64,000 bases of DNA from Niameybacter massiliensis (GCF_001282685.1 NZ_LN875035.1:1691572-1755571); one strand, 5' to 3'. Numbered from the stretch's first letter, positions 51,197 through 59,363 are shown. Program-made: numbers and translations. Notes: generated by a model not told the origin, from the sequence alone.

Positions 51197-51242
51197 AATA
51201 TTAAAAAGCATAAATCCATGTAGATTTATGCTTTTTAATATT
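51197..51242. terminator. Terminator hairpin with perfect 20-base arms
   Basis: Perfect 20-base arms (core AAAAAGCATAAATC / GATTTATGCTTTTT) with a 6-base loop. It ends the phosphoesterase gene on the reverse strand. Confidence 0.85.
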
Positions 51243-51298
51243 CGATATTCTTATTGCTCTTTTTAAAGTGATAAAATGGTTTTTTATAAATAATTTTT

Positions 51299-51991
51299 TC
51301 AATTGCTTACATAGAATTCCATCATATCATCTAATCTTAGACAGCCAAGTTTCTTAGATTCATATGATCCACAATCAATTCCTATTTTATCATTATATTG
51401 TTTTTCATCATCCTCTATATAGCTATACCATATTTTATGTTCATTACATAGAGAGTGGGTAAAAGTATGACCAAATATAACTGTTATATCTTTTCTACAA
51501 GGGGCTTGAGTAAACTCATCCCTTATCCAAATCATATCCCTTCTACTTTGTTGATCTATAGCCTTTTCCAATTCATACTCACTAAAAGCACGAATTCCAC
51601 CATGTACTAGCAAGAACTTTCTATTATTCACTTCTATGAATTTATATAAAACAGCCTGTGTTAAAAAATCTTTAATTTTTTCTTTTTCTTCTACTTTTAG
51701 CCTATTATATTGCTCTAATGTTACCTGCCCACCATTACAATCTCTTAACCAATTATTAAAGATTTTTTCTTCTCCCGTATATAGACTAAGCATCATATCT
51801 TCATGGTTACCTATAATAAATTCTATATTGGGATGCTCCATTGCTAATTTAAGGGTCTCTATAGACTTTTCTCCTCTATCTATTAAATCCCCTAGTATAT
51901 ATAATGTATCATCTACTTTTAAATTTATCTTTTCTAGCATTTTTTCAAATAATTCTACTTCCCCATGTATATCACTCATGACATAAATCAT
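51299..51991 (-). CDS. Calcineurin-like metallophosphoesterase (PrpE/ApaH-like)
   Basis: 230 residues. All metal-site motifs of the PPP/ApaH-like family are visible: MSDIHGE (residues ~5-11), LGDLIDRGE (~33-41), GNHEDMM (~61-67), LVHGGI (~128) and IFGHT (~169). Members dephosphorylate proteins or hydrolyse Ap4A-type dinucleotides. It is monocistronic. It is also the last gene to the left of the accessory-looking region and shows no mobile-element traits itself. Confidence 0.88.
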   Translation of the reverse strand: MIYVMSDIHGEVELFEKMLEKINLKVDDTLYILGDLIDRGEKSIETLKLAMEHPNIEFIIGNHEDMMLSLYTGEEKIFNNWLRDCNGGQVTLEQYNRLKVEEKEKIKDFLTQAVLYKFIEVNNRKFLLVHGGIRAFSEYELEKAIDQQSRRDMIWIRDEFTQAPCRKDITVIFGHTFTHSLCNEHKIWYSYIEDDEKQYNDKIGIDCGSYESKKLGCLRLDDMMEFYVSN

Positions 51992-52278
51992 GGCTTTATC
52001 CCCCTTACACTATGCAATTATATGTTGTAGTATATTTTTAAAATACATTTACTTTAATATATCATATAAATTTTTATAATGCATTATTTCATAACTTGTA
52101 TCAATTTCTTTCCACTGGTGATGGTTCAATCCATATACTCTCAAAACTAAAAAACAAGGACTTTTTAAGAGTGAACCCCTAAAATATTTACTCTCCAATT
52201 ATTAAGTAATGCCATTCGCTACACTACGTTACGCTCATGATAGCTAGCGTCATATACTTTCCAAAGTCACATTGCTCA

Positions 52279-52319
52279 CACTCAGTAATATTACAAAAAT
52301 CATGTAATATTACTGAGTG
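52279..52319. repeat. Inverted repeat with perfect 16-base arms
   Basis: CACTCAGTAATATTAC and its exact complement around a 9-base AT-rich loop. It lacks a T-run, so it is not an ordinary terminator. Confidence 0.85.
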
Positions 52320-52336
52320 CACAGGCTTCGCCCTAT

Positions 52337-52401
52337 GCTGACAAAATAAAAAAGTTCCAAATGAGAGCTAGCTCTCATTGGAACTTTTTTATTTTGTCAG
52401 C
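52337..52401. repeat. 65-base near-perfect palindromic hairpin
   Basis: Arms of about 32 bases starting GCTGACAAAATAAAAAAG and closing with the complement, with a single bulged A and a GAGAGCT/AGCTCTC centre. The internal A/T-runs would make it a bidirectional terminator, but the stem is much longer than others in this window. Confidence 0.85.
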
Positions 52402-52574
52402 GCGCTGCTAGTAGCTTTCGCGACTATTCAAACTCAATTGCTTAGACTTTATCAGTATTTACAGGCCTTGATTTTATTATATTTCTTATCTTTATTATCA
52501 TGTTTTCGCTGTGATTTTCTAATGCTTCATAAATTATTAGTATCGTTTTAGTATCTTCACATAAACAAAATAAA

Positions 52575-53318
52575 TTACTTTTTATCTACCTCTTCTATTA
52601 ATCCTTGTACATGAGCAGAAAGCTTTGTCCCAGTAGCTCTTCTAGTACTATTAGGATATTTTTCATATTTAGTAAATATTCTCACACTCTCTCCTATTAG
52701 GTTTGAATAATCTTTTTTAATATGCGAAAAAATCTTCTTTATATATCCATAGTTTTCCTCGCTTTGATTGTACAAATCTTCTAGTAATTCCAATTCGCAT
52801 TCTTCAAACATATATATTATTATGGGACTTATATCTCTAAAGTTAATTTTTCCTTCATCCCTTAATTTTTCTTCCGAACAAAGTAAAGATTGTGGAACAT
52901 GATTTATCCAATTCCTAGTTTTAGTTATATGTAATATCATTTCTTCTACTTCTTTATCCAAGTCTTTTATCTCAAAACCTAAACTTCCTTTATTTTTTCT
53001 TTTTTTTATGATGGTTCTGAAGTTTATATACGATATTGATTCCTTTTGTGTATCACCAATTAAATTTACTATATATCCATCTATGTTACTTATACAATCT
53101 TGAAATTTACCATAATCATTATTATCTATATATATCTTTTCCTTACCTTCTTTTTTATGTTCTTTTATATACTCATCCATTTCATGTAAGTATTCTTTAT
53201 ATCTATGGAGACATTTATATGTTCTTGCGATAATCTCATTTAAATAAATAATAAAATCTTTTTTTTCTTGTAATTTAAATACCTTTAATTGTACCTTTTC
53301 TTCTTTTGATAACCTCAT
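52575..53318 (-). CDS. Hypothetical protein with HEPN-like motif
   Basis: 247 residues, helical and strongly charged, with no signal or membrane segment. Residues 134-140 read TRNWINH, which fits the R-(N/D/H)-x3-H catalytic motif (Arg135, His140) of HEPN ribonucleases, placed late in a helix as in that family. The fold itself is not proven. A second hypothetical gene lies 55 bases upstream on the same strand, so a two-gene operon is likely. Toxin or defence RNase is one reading; an unrelated element protein is another. The frame may have lost a C-terminal extension by frameshift at its stop. Confidence 0.5.
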   Translation of the reverse strand: MRLSKEEKVQLKVFKLQEKKDFIIYLNEIIARTYKCLHRYKEYLHEMDEYIKEHKKEGKEKIYIDNNDYGKFQDCISNIDGYIVNLIGDTQKESISYINFRTIIKKRKNKGSLGFEIKDLDKEVEEMILHITKTRNWINHVPQSLLCSEEKLRDEGKINFRDISPIIIYMFEECELELLEDLYNQSEENYGYIKKIFSHIKKDYSNLIGESVRIFTKYEKYPNSTRRATGTKLSAHVQGLIEEVDKK

Positions 53319-53373
53319 CTACCCTCATCCTTCCTCTAACATTCTAATGCACTTATAACATAATAAACTTAAA

Positions 53374-53889
53374 CTAATCTTTATCTGATAAACATAGTAC
53401 ATATGTAAGTCTATCACTAATTTGTTCCTGAATTTGATTTATGAATGTTATATTACTATATTCATCACGTACAATCCAAATATATTCTTTCAGTATAGAT
53501 GTATGTTTTTTAGCAAATTCTAATACCTTATATAAGGTTATCAATTCTGATAGAGTAAACTCTACCCTTGACAATGGTACTGCATATGTTCCAACTGCAA
53601 TTAATTCTGGGTCACATTGCCACTTCTTGGACATGGCTTCTTTTGTCTCCTCTAATACACTATCCGTATCCCTTAAATCATTATAATATCCCTCTAATTT
53701 ATCCATAACATATTTTAATAGATTACGATCAATCTTCTCTAAGTTAGTATATTGAATTTCATTATAATGCTCATATATCGTTTCTATAATAGCCCATAAA
53801 TTCCTAGCTGTTTCCTTTGGATGTTCATATCTAGTATCAAAATTAACCCAAACTTTTATTTTATTAAAATCTTTATTAGCATTGTACAA
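53374..53889 (-). CDS. Hypothetical protein of 171 residues
   Basis: Start is TTG with GGGGGG seven bases upstream. The product is helical and acidic (ETARNLWAIIETIYEHYNEI ... RNLLKYVMDKLEGYYNDLRD), with a beta-like middle (CDPELIAVGTYAVPLSRVEF). There is no recognisable family, signal or membrane segment. It is probably cotranscribed with the HEPN-motif gene downstream and could be its partner. It is first gene of the pair, as many antitoxins are, but that is only positional. Confidence 0.6.
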   Translation of the reverse strand: MYNANKDFNKIKVWVNFDTRYEHPKETARNLWAIIETIYEHYNEIQYTNLEKIDRNLLKYVMDKLEGYYNDLRDTDSVLEETKEAMSKKWQCDPELIAVGTYAVPLSRVEFTLSELITLYKVLEFAKKHTSILKEYIWIVRDEYSNITFINQIQEQISDRLTYVLCLSDKD

Positions 53890-53924
53890 ACATCTTCCCC
53901 CCTTTATCTTATTATGAAATAATT

Positions 53925-53973
53925 ATATCGTATCTACATGGAAGCGTCTATTCATGTAAATACGATATTTTTT
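53925..53973 (+). repeat. Inverted repeat with forward T-run
   Basis: ATATCGTAT.TACATG and CATGTA.ATACGATAT arms with a 12-base loop, followed by TTTTTT on the forward strand. As a terminator it would act on forward transcripts, though no forward gene lies upstream. Confidence 0.6.
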
Positions 53974-53975
53974 AA

Positions 53976-54068
53976 CTATGTAACTGTTAATTTAAAATTC
54001 TTCTTTCCACCTTCAAAATCGTCAACACTAACTATATTGTAGTCTTGTTCTTTATACCTTAAAATCAT
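53976..54068 (-). CDS. Possible 30-residue peptide or gene remnant
   Basis: A short frame, MILRYKEQDYNIVSVDDFEG ..., reading like genuine protein sequence. An AGAGGAG lies 21 bases before the ATG, too far for a normal site. It may be the C-terminus of a lost gene. Confidence 0.2.
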   Translation of the reverse strand: MILRYKEQDYNIVSVDDFEGGKKNFKLTVT

Positions 54069-54182
54069 ACTTTTATTTAATGATGATTACTCCTCTATTT
54101 AGGCTTCTAATAGGCTCATACAGACGTTTTCTTACGTTTATCGAACTATTTTAGCCTAACGATTACAGCTATTTTTACACGT

Positions 54183-54275
54183 TTAAAAAGTGAGTACGTG
54201 AAATAAAAAAGTGTTAGCTCTCTGACTAGGTGTGTTATATATACGTTTATTTGTAGCCTTATAATCTGTACTCAC
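54183..54275 (-). CDS. Possible 30-residue peptide
   Basis: GTG start with AGGGGGG upstream; the product starts with MSTDYKATNKRIYNTPSQRA and is basic and polar. The ribosome binding site is good, but the frame is short and surrounded by non-coding or decayed sequence. Confidence 0.3.
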   Translation of the reverse strand: MSTDYKATNKRIYNTPSQRANTFLFHVLTF

Positions 54276-54710
54276 AACTATCCCCCCTATCTAAAATAAA
54301 TAATTATCGTGTCACTGCTTCTAAAACTCTGGTGTATAGGTACAATTACTCTACATATATGGATCTCTTATACTTGTCACTCAAATTTAAGTGAACCCCC
54401 ATTACCCATATATGCTCATTTATCTCCTATTTCTTGTTTTAGATCTCGATTAGTTTATCATGTTTTCAATGTACTTTTATATCTACCCTTAATACTACTT
54501 ACTAGCTTTAAAACGCTCTCAAATCGTCTATATTTAGCTTATATAAGGTTTTATTTTATGATGTATAGTTACACCAACTTACTTGTATCTGCATAGTTCT
54601 AAACGTGAATTTAGTGTTAATCTAGGGGAGTCTCTACAAAAAAAAGAGAAGCTCCAGGCTTCCCTCTACATTCATACATCTATTAATATAATATTAATCA
54701 TTATGTTATA
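54276..54710. other. Non-coding or decayed stretch
   Basis: No supported gene. A forward 95-residue frame (54309-54596) has no ribosome binding site and an atypical composition. Four ACGTTT and one AAACGT hexamers occur between 54124 and 54606. A reverse-strand terminator sits at 54637-54667. Confidence 0.4.
54637..54667 (-). terminator. Reverse-strand intrinsic terminator
   Basis: GAAGC and GCTTC stem; the reverse strand continues into a nine-base T-run (54645-54637). Its source gene is not obvious. Confidence 0.6.
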
Positions 54711-54739
54711 TTGCCATAAATAATAACCTTTGATACAAT
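54711..54739 (+). promoter_or_regulatory. Promoter of the 82-residue gene
   Basis: TTGCCA (54711-54716), a 17-base spacer and TACAAT (54734-54739), 30 bases before the ATG at 54769. Confidence 0.6.
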
Positions 54740-54768
54740 TAATTAATTACTATTATGGAGATGATTTT

Positions 54769-55017
54769 ATGCTAATTACAGAAAAAATTTTATATGCTAT
54801 TGCTGATGGAATAATTGATTTATATCTATCACTAAAATTTACTTCTAATGAAGCAAAAGAACAAAGAATACTTAAAGAAATGCAAAATTACCCTAGTGTT
54901 GATGAATACAAAAAACATAAGAAAAAGGAATATATCCAACGTGCATCTTATTACACTAAATTAGATGAAAAAACTGTTCAACGTATTATTGAAGAGCAGG
55001 ATACACGAAATAGCTAA
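54769..55017 (+). CDS. Hypothetical protein of 82 residues
   Basis: The ATG at 54769 is set by GGAGATG 12 bases upstream. The product starts MLITEKILYAIADGIIDLYL, amphipathic and perhaps membrane-associated. It continues with a charged helical region (EAKEQRILKEMQNYPSVDEY) and ends RIIEEQDTRNS. No family is recognised. It is the only forward gene in this part of the element and converges on the membrane-protein gene downstream of the recombinase. Confidence 0.55.
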   Translation: MLITEKILYAIADGIIDLYLSLKFTSNEAKEQRILKEMQNYPSVDEYKKHKKKEYIQRASYYTKLDEKTVQRIIEEQDTRNS

Positions 55018-55029
55018 TTTATAAACCAG

Positions 55030-55536
55030 TTACCTATTTTCATTATATTTTTTTCTTATGTACTCTAATGAATATCCTAGAACTATATATGTAAGTATAA
55101 ATATTAGCACCATTTCTTCTTCATAGAACAACCATGTTTCTACTGAATACTTATAGATTATTATTCCAATAGTTATAAGTATGCTACAAACTATTGGAGT
55201 AAGTACTAACATAATTTTTGGTATTCTTTCTAATTCTTCATTTAAACATATACTAAAAATATGTATCCATACCATTACAATGAGTATAGGTGTCAATGCA
55301 TCATCCATATAGAAAATTTCTCGTAATATCATATATGGTACAATTGAAAATAAAATAGCTAAGAAAATTATCTTTAACTGCTTCCCCTCTCTTTCAACTT
55401 CTTCTTGTTCTCTTCTTAATCTTTCTTCTTTTAATCCTGGGTAATCCTTTTCAAATTTATTTCTTTCCCATAATTCGTCTGCTTTATTTCCTGTTCTTTT
55501 TAAAATTTCTCTAATCACTATAGTTTTAAAGTCCAT
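55030..55536 (-). CDS. Membrane protein of 168 residues downstream of the recombinase
   Basis: Start at 55536 (GAGGGGAATT before ATG); a longer frame begins at 55572 without a site. A charged cytoplasmic N-terminus (~1-55, LWERNKFEKDYPGLKEERLR) precedes four hydrophobic helices (for example LKIIFLAILFSIVPYMILRE and LVLTPIVCSILITIGIIIYK). No family is recognised. It lies 38 bases after the recombinase gene and is probably cotranscribed with it. Confidence 0.6.
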   Translation of the reverse strand: MDFKTIVIREILKRTGNKADELWERNKFEKDYPGLKEERLRREQEEVEREGKQLKIIFLAILFSIVPYMILREIFYMDDALTPILIVMVWIHIFSICLNEELERIPKIMLVLTPIVCSILITIGIIIYKYSVETWLFYEEEMVLIFILTYIVLGYSLEYIRKKYNENR

Positions 55537-55574
55537 AATTCCCCTCTTTTCAGTTGTATAGCAAAAGAACAAAA

Positions 55575-56153
55575 CTATCTACCTTGTTCTTTAAGTTTTC
55601 TCACTGCTCTTATCAATGTGCTTTTGCTTATTCTAGTCATCTTCTCAACTTCTGTATATGAATGGTCTTTCAATAAGTCTAATGCCATCTTTAATTGAGT
55701 GTCTGTATACTTCTTTGGTCTACCCTCTTTAAATCCATCTTTAGTCTTAGCAATAGATTTCCCCTCTTGGGTACGTTCTACAATCATATCTCTTTCAAAC
55801 TCTGCAAAAGAAAAGAAGATATTCCTTATCAATTTAGAAGATGGTGTATTATCCATCATGCCTATATTTAAGATATTAACCTTTACACCCTTTTCTATTA
55901 ACTCTGTAACCAATTCACTACCTTGTGTCATGGAACGTGCTATACGGTCTAATTTAGTAACTATAAGGGTATCTCCATCTTTTAACTTATCTAGTAGCTT
56001 ATCAAATTGTGGTCTATCCATCTTTGTTCCTGTAAAGCTATCTGAATAAATTTCAACTGCTCCATTTTCTCTCAACTGTTGTTCCTGACTCTCTAAACCA
56101 TTACTATCTTTAGCTTGTCCCTTTGTACTTACCCTTGCATATCCATAAATCAT
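55575..56153 (-). CDS. Serine recombinase (resolvase/invertase family)
   Basis: 192 residues. The catalytic domain has YARVST with the nucleophile Ser near residue 9, the Arg-containing [18 protein letters not shown] near 65-82, and the [12 protein letters not shown] dimer helix near 120. A C-terminal helix-turn-helix is seen ([20 protein letters not shown]). The length fits Tn3/Tn552-type resolvases and DNA invertases. It has a consensus promoter 54-82 bases upstream. An inverted TTGACAC/GTGTCAA pair brackets that promoter and is a possible res or operator site. No transposase gene is in the window. Confidence 0.93.
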   Translation of the reverse strand: MIYGYARVSTKGQAKDSNGLESQEQQLRENGAVEIYSDSFTGTKMDRPQFDKLLDKLKDGDTLIVTKLDRIARSMTQGSELVTELIEKGVKVNILNIGMMDNTPSSKLIRNIFFSFAEFERDMIVERTQEGKSIAKTKDGFKEGRPKKYTDTQLKMALDLLKDHSYTEVEKMTRISKSTLIRAVRKLKEQGR

Positions 56154-56172
56154 AACTTTTTCTCCTTTTATT

Positions 56173-56235
56173 TTGACACTAAGTTTTGAATACGTTGTAT
56201 GTATTGATTATATGTTGCTTTTTTATCGGTGTCAA
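56173..56235. repeat. TTGACAC/GTGTCAA inverted pair around the recombinase promoter
   Basis: TTGACAC (56173-56179) and GTGTCAA (56229-56235), 49 bases apart, bracket the -10 region. This is a candidate resolvase binding site. Confidence 0.4.
56207..56235 (-). promoter_or_regulatory. Consensus promoter of the serine recombinase gene
   Basis: Reverse strand: TTGACA (56235-56230), a 17-base spacer and TATAAT (56212-56207), a full consensus match. Confidence 0.75.
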
Positions 56236-56263
56236 TACTTTTAAGTTATGACTATGCTACCAG

Positions 56264-56303
56264 TAAACAAAAGACTTTGTATTAATACAAAGTCTTTTGT
56301 TTA
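56264..56303. terminator. 40-base perfect palindrome, probable bidirectional terminator
   Basis: 20-base arms (TAAACAAAAGACTTTGTATT and complement) with no loop bases. It sits between the recombinase promoter and the end of the next reverse-strand gene. The rest of 56304-56457 shows no gene. Confidence 0.7.
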
Positions 56304-56457
56304 TATCCTAACTATCCTCATCCGAAATGTTACCCTACCCATTCCAGCACCTGCATTTAATCCCTCTGATTTTAAACAATCATTATTCACCTCGAAATGA
56401 TATATAATCAATATACTATCCATCATTAAGCATCAAAAAATTAATATAATAGATTTA

Positions 56458-57024
56458 TTAATTTATAATTAGATTTCCTAATTTTACCCATACACGTGTG
56501 TCATGACCTTTATCGAACTGTAATCCTGCTAATGTAACACCTATTCTTACTCTATCAAAGTCATCAAATTGATATCTGGCATTAAAATCATTCCCTATAA
56601 TTTTAATTGTATCAGTATCATTATCAACTACATATTCAAATTTTATGTAATCAGGGTTATAGTCAGAATAATCTCTCGGAAAATCTCCCCCAGTCCACTC
56701 TTGTATATATACATCCTCTAAATGAACGTCTTCTGGTAGATTTTCTAATTGTACTATAAATTCTATATACTCTAGACGTTCATTTAGAGTAGCAGTATAG
56801 TTACCGCTTATATTTTTAACCCCTATTTCGTAATCATCAAAAATTTCTTTTCCCCTATAATCAAGATTTATTGTGTGCAAGGATTTATTCTTAAATCCAA
56901 GATTTCCGGATACATATGTATTATTCCTATAGTGTTCATAAAGCGGTATCGCACTTACTGCAATAAATATGCCTATTATTGATAAACTTAAATATTTTTT
57001 TATTTTTTTAGTGCTATTTTTCAT
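56458..57024 (-). CDS. Membrane-anchored extracytoplasmic hypothetical protein
   Basis: 188 residues from the ATG at 57024 (AGGGATAAT upstream). A Lys-rich N-terminus and one membrane helix (YLSLSIIGIFIAVSAIPL) lead to a beta-rich extracytoplasmic domain with many Asp, Tyr and Asn (for example YVSGNLGFKNKSLHTINLDY; FDRVRIGVTLAGLQFDKGHD). No family is recognised. Orientation and spacing give no clear operon partner. Confidence 0.6.
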   Translation of the reverse strand: MKNSTKKIKKYLSLSIIGIFIAVSAIPLYEHYRNNTYVSGNLGFKNKSLHTINLDYRGKEIFDDYEIGVKNISGNYTATLNERLEYIEFIVQLENLPEDVHLEDVYIQEWTGGDFPRDYSDYNPDYIKFEYVVDNDTDTIKIIGNDFNARYQFDDFDRVRIGVTLAGLQFDKGHDTRVWVKLGNLIIN

Positions 57025-57218
57025 ATTATCCCTAACCATCCAATCTATTTTACATTCTTAATAAGAATATACTAATGTATTGTTATTAAGTCAATAAATT
57101 TCTGTTTTGCATAATTTTTTTACTTAAAAAACATTTGATATCTTAAGTAATGACACTTTTATCACAATTGTTTTATTAAAATTTAAATCCACCAAAATGT
57201 CGGATATAAGATTTTTAT

Positions 57219-57416
57219 CTATCTACCTTTATTCAAGTATCCTGCTAATTTTATTACTTTCCCTGTGTCTCCTTTAACAGTATTTTTCTCCACCTTATTT
57301 TCTTTGGTTCTATTATGTAGTTCAGTAAAGCTTTTGAGTCCATTCATAATTTCACTTGCTTTATTTTTTCCAAGCTTTTTTTCTTTATCATCTTTTCCAC
57401 CGTACATTTCAAACAT
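57219..57416 (-). CDS. Small Lys-rich hypothetical protein of 65 residues
   Basis: ATG at 57416 with AAGGGGG eight bases upstream. The product is strongly basic (FEMYGGKDDKEKKLGKNKAS ... KVIKLAGYLNKGR). It starts 17 bases after the coiled-coil gene, so they share a transcript. Unknown function; nucleic-acid binding is possible from charge alone. Confidence 0.5.
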   Translation of the reverse strand: MFEMYGGKDDKEKKLGKNKASEIMNGLKSFTELHNRTKENKVEKNTVKGDTGKVIKLAGYLNKGR

Positions 57417-57433
57417 CAAGAATTCCCCCTTTA

Positions 57434-58144
57434 TTAAAAGTCATATTTCCCACGACCATACATTTTATTGTTAATTACAACTTGTTTTTCGAACTCTTCC
57501 CTAGTCCTTTTACGCTCCTCGACCCACTCTTGCTCCTTCTGCTTTTCTATTTTCCTAAATGTTGGTCTGTACCCTAATGTTGTTGAATAAAGTTGATTAT
57601 CTAAATCGCTTACCTCTCTTTCACTTATCTTAGATGGAAGTTTTATACACAAGGTTGATCCCCATACTTCCTGTAATGCCTTTTGTGCATCTAATGTTAA
57701 ATATTCTTCTTGGTTCTTTATCTCTTTAAATAATTCATTTATTCTATTTGCTTTATCAATAGCTTGTGTTATTGCTTCTAAATAAGCTTGTTTTGCTAGT
57801 TCGATATTTTCTATTGCTTCATTCAAATCTATCTCTCTAGCTTGCTCTTTTGCTTCTTCAAGCATATTATTTAAATCCACTTGTAATTTTTGTTTCTTTG
57901 CTTCTTCAAGTAGCCTCTCTTGATATTCTAATTGGTTACTTAATTTCTCTATATCTTCATTGATTCTTGCTATCTCATCCAATAAGCTGCTATCTAATGT
58001 CTGCTTATATTTAAGCTCTTTTACTTCTATGCTTTGTCCTAAATTCTTTATTTCTTTTCTCAACTGCTCGTTTTTTGCTTCTTGAACCTTCATTAGGTTG
58101 CTTCTATCTTTTATCTTTTTCTTCATTTCATCTAAAAATTTCAT
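57434..58144 (-). CDS. Coiled-coil hypothetical protein
   Basis: 236 residues. Residues ~5-150 are nearly continuous charged helix with heptad-like Leu spacing (EVKELKYKQTLDSSLLDEIA; LSNQLEYQERLLEEAKKQKL). A short globular part follows (~155-200, VWGSTLCIKLPSKISEREVS), then a basic helical tail. It could be a structural, mobilisation or scaffolding protein of the element; no family is recognised. It is first gene of a pair with the Lys-rich protein. Confidence 0.65.
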   Translation of the reverse strand: MKFLDEMKKKIKDRSNLMKVQEAKNEQLRKEIKNLGQSIEVKELKYKQTLDSSLLDEIARINEDIEKLSNQLEYQERLLEEAKKQKLQVDLNNMLEEAKEQAREIDLNEAIENIELAKQAYLEAITQAIDKANRINELFKEIKNQEEYLTLDAQKALQEVWGSTLCIKLPSKISEREVSDLDNQLYSTTLGYRPTFRKIEKQKEQEWVEERKRTREEFEKQVVINNKMYGRGKYDF

Positions 58145-58699
58145 ATTAAATTATCCTTTCTCTATTAATGCAATTAATTTTCTGATAACGGAAAAGGAAA
58201 CCTCCATTTTCATTTATAAAAAACTAGGGAACTTTCGGGCGACAAGGAACCGCAACTCACTTTTTACTACTGAAAGAACCTAGATATATCAATGGCTTCA
58301 TGCATGTATATTTGTTACTTCTTACCCTCATAATAGTTGATATTCACCCCTTTGCCTTGCTACTGCTTCCTTACAACTTTTCAATAATCGGAAATGATTT
58401 TACCTCTCGTGAATTTGCACAATCAGCTTCTTAAATAGGTCGAGATTCACACTTTTGTTTTAACCTACTCAATCCCTTGCCATTACTAGGTTTACACACG
58501 TTTTATTAATTATCTGTCAATTCATCTTTATATATATAAGAGTATGAATCTCATTAAATTGCCCTCAACCCTTTGATTTCATTAACTTTATCAAACTTAT
58601 TCCTAAACCGAGTGACACCACTATATAAAAATCTGCTTCTTAGTTTTTTTTCTACCTGAAGATACCAATTAAGCTAAAAACCATACAAAAGTCTGCCCC
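58145..58699. other. Gene-free region downstream of the integrase
   Basis: 555 bases with no intact gene. It includes a GC-richer patch (CTTTCGGGCGACAAGGAACC, 58233-58252) and a reverse-strand relic (58328-58450). Such a position, immediately 3' of a tyrosine recombinase gene, is a usual place for an attachment site or transfer origin, but no repeat partner was found. Confidence 0.4.
58328..58450 (-). pseudogene. Short coding relic with internal stop
   Basis: One reverse frame reads NLDLFKKLIVQIHER, a stop, then NHFRLLKSCKEAVARQRGEY. The halves look like a single small protein broken by TAA. Unidentified. Confidence 0.25.
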
Positions 58700-59350
58700 T
58701 TACCAAAACATATCTATCGGGTTGTTTGTTGCTTCTACTCTCGATTTCTGTACATCTTCGTATATGTCTGCATACCTAGAAGCCGATGCTATAGACTTTT
58801 GTCCTAATGTCTTAGCCACCTGCTCCAGTGCGAAAATCTCTCCATACTGCTTGTTTGAATGATAGGCATTATATCCATTGGTCTTACGTGGTGTATGTGT
58901 TCCTATCCTCTCATAGCCTAATTCCTTAGCATACTTTGATAAAAGCTTTTGTATCTGCCTATATGATAAAGGTTGCCTTTGTCCGTCTTTCATTTGCCTT
59001 GATGGAATTAAATATTCATGGTCGTACATGTCTTTTATATATTCCTCTAGGATTTCTACGGTCTTTTGACTAATGATTGGAACATCTCTATTAGAATCGG
59101 TCTTGCTTTGATAGATATAATACTCTCTCTTGGCTATATGCTCCTTTAACTCTCCTGCTCTCATGGTTCTAATTTCATTACATCTAAATCCACCACTTCG
59201 TGCAATTATGTAGTATATAAATAACCTCTTATCTCTCTGTTGCAAATATCTCATATAGACACGTTCATGTTCTATATCTTTAAAGGGCTTTGTAGAATTA
59301 GGAAATGCCTTTAAATCTTTCTCCCTAATTTCTCTCATTCCTCTACTCAT
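58700..59350 (-). CDS. Short tyrosine recombinase/integrase (catalytic domain only)
   Basis: 216 residues, essentially only the catalytic domain; the N-terminal SAM-like DNA-binding domain of phage integrases (~100 residues) is missing. Active-site residues: Arg in SGGFRCNEIRT near 55, Lys in YQSKTDSNRD near 84, HTPR in GTHTPRKTNGY near 154, and the Tyr nucleophile in SASRYADIYED near 196. The usual LGH histidine is Gln (LGQKS), a substitution also seen in the decayed copy at 61061. It follows a 74-residue gene by 13 bases. It probably mediates integration or excision of the element. Confidence 0.85.
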   Translation of the reverse strand: MSRGMREIREKDLKAFPNSTKPFKDIEHERVYMRYLQQRDKRLFIYYIIARSGGFRCNEIRTMRAGELKEHIAKREYYIYQSKTDSNRDVPIISQKTVEILEEYIKDMYDHEYLIPSRQMKDGQRQPLSYRQIQKLLSKYAKELGYERIGTHTPRKTNGYNAYHSNKQYGEIFALEQVAKTLGQKSIASASRYADIYEDVQKSRVEATNNPIDMFW

Positions 59351-59363
59351 ACATATTCACCCT

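Larger units (their letters stand above)
51992..52574. other. Gene-free, hairpin-rich junction region
   Basis: Nearly 600 bases without a supported gene. It contains two long inverted repeats (listed separately) and a locally GC-richer patch with CGCTACACTACGTTACGC (52212-52229) and AGCTAGCG (52243-52250). On the reverse strand, 52442-52574 is open in a different frame from the hypothetical gene to its right. It reads (…LFCLCEDTKTILIIYEALEN…) without its own start, so it could be a frameshifted tail of that gene. The stretch may be the boundary between chromosome and mobile element. Confidence 0.45.

Noticed and set aside
52118..52135. GGTTCAATCC resembling a tRNA T-arm
   Set aside because: No acceptor, D or anticodon stems can be built on either strand.
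54309..54596. Forward 95-residue frame in the element
   Set aside because: GTG start without a ribosome binding site, composition of low-complexity AT-rich DNA, and no neighbour context.
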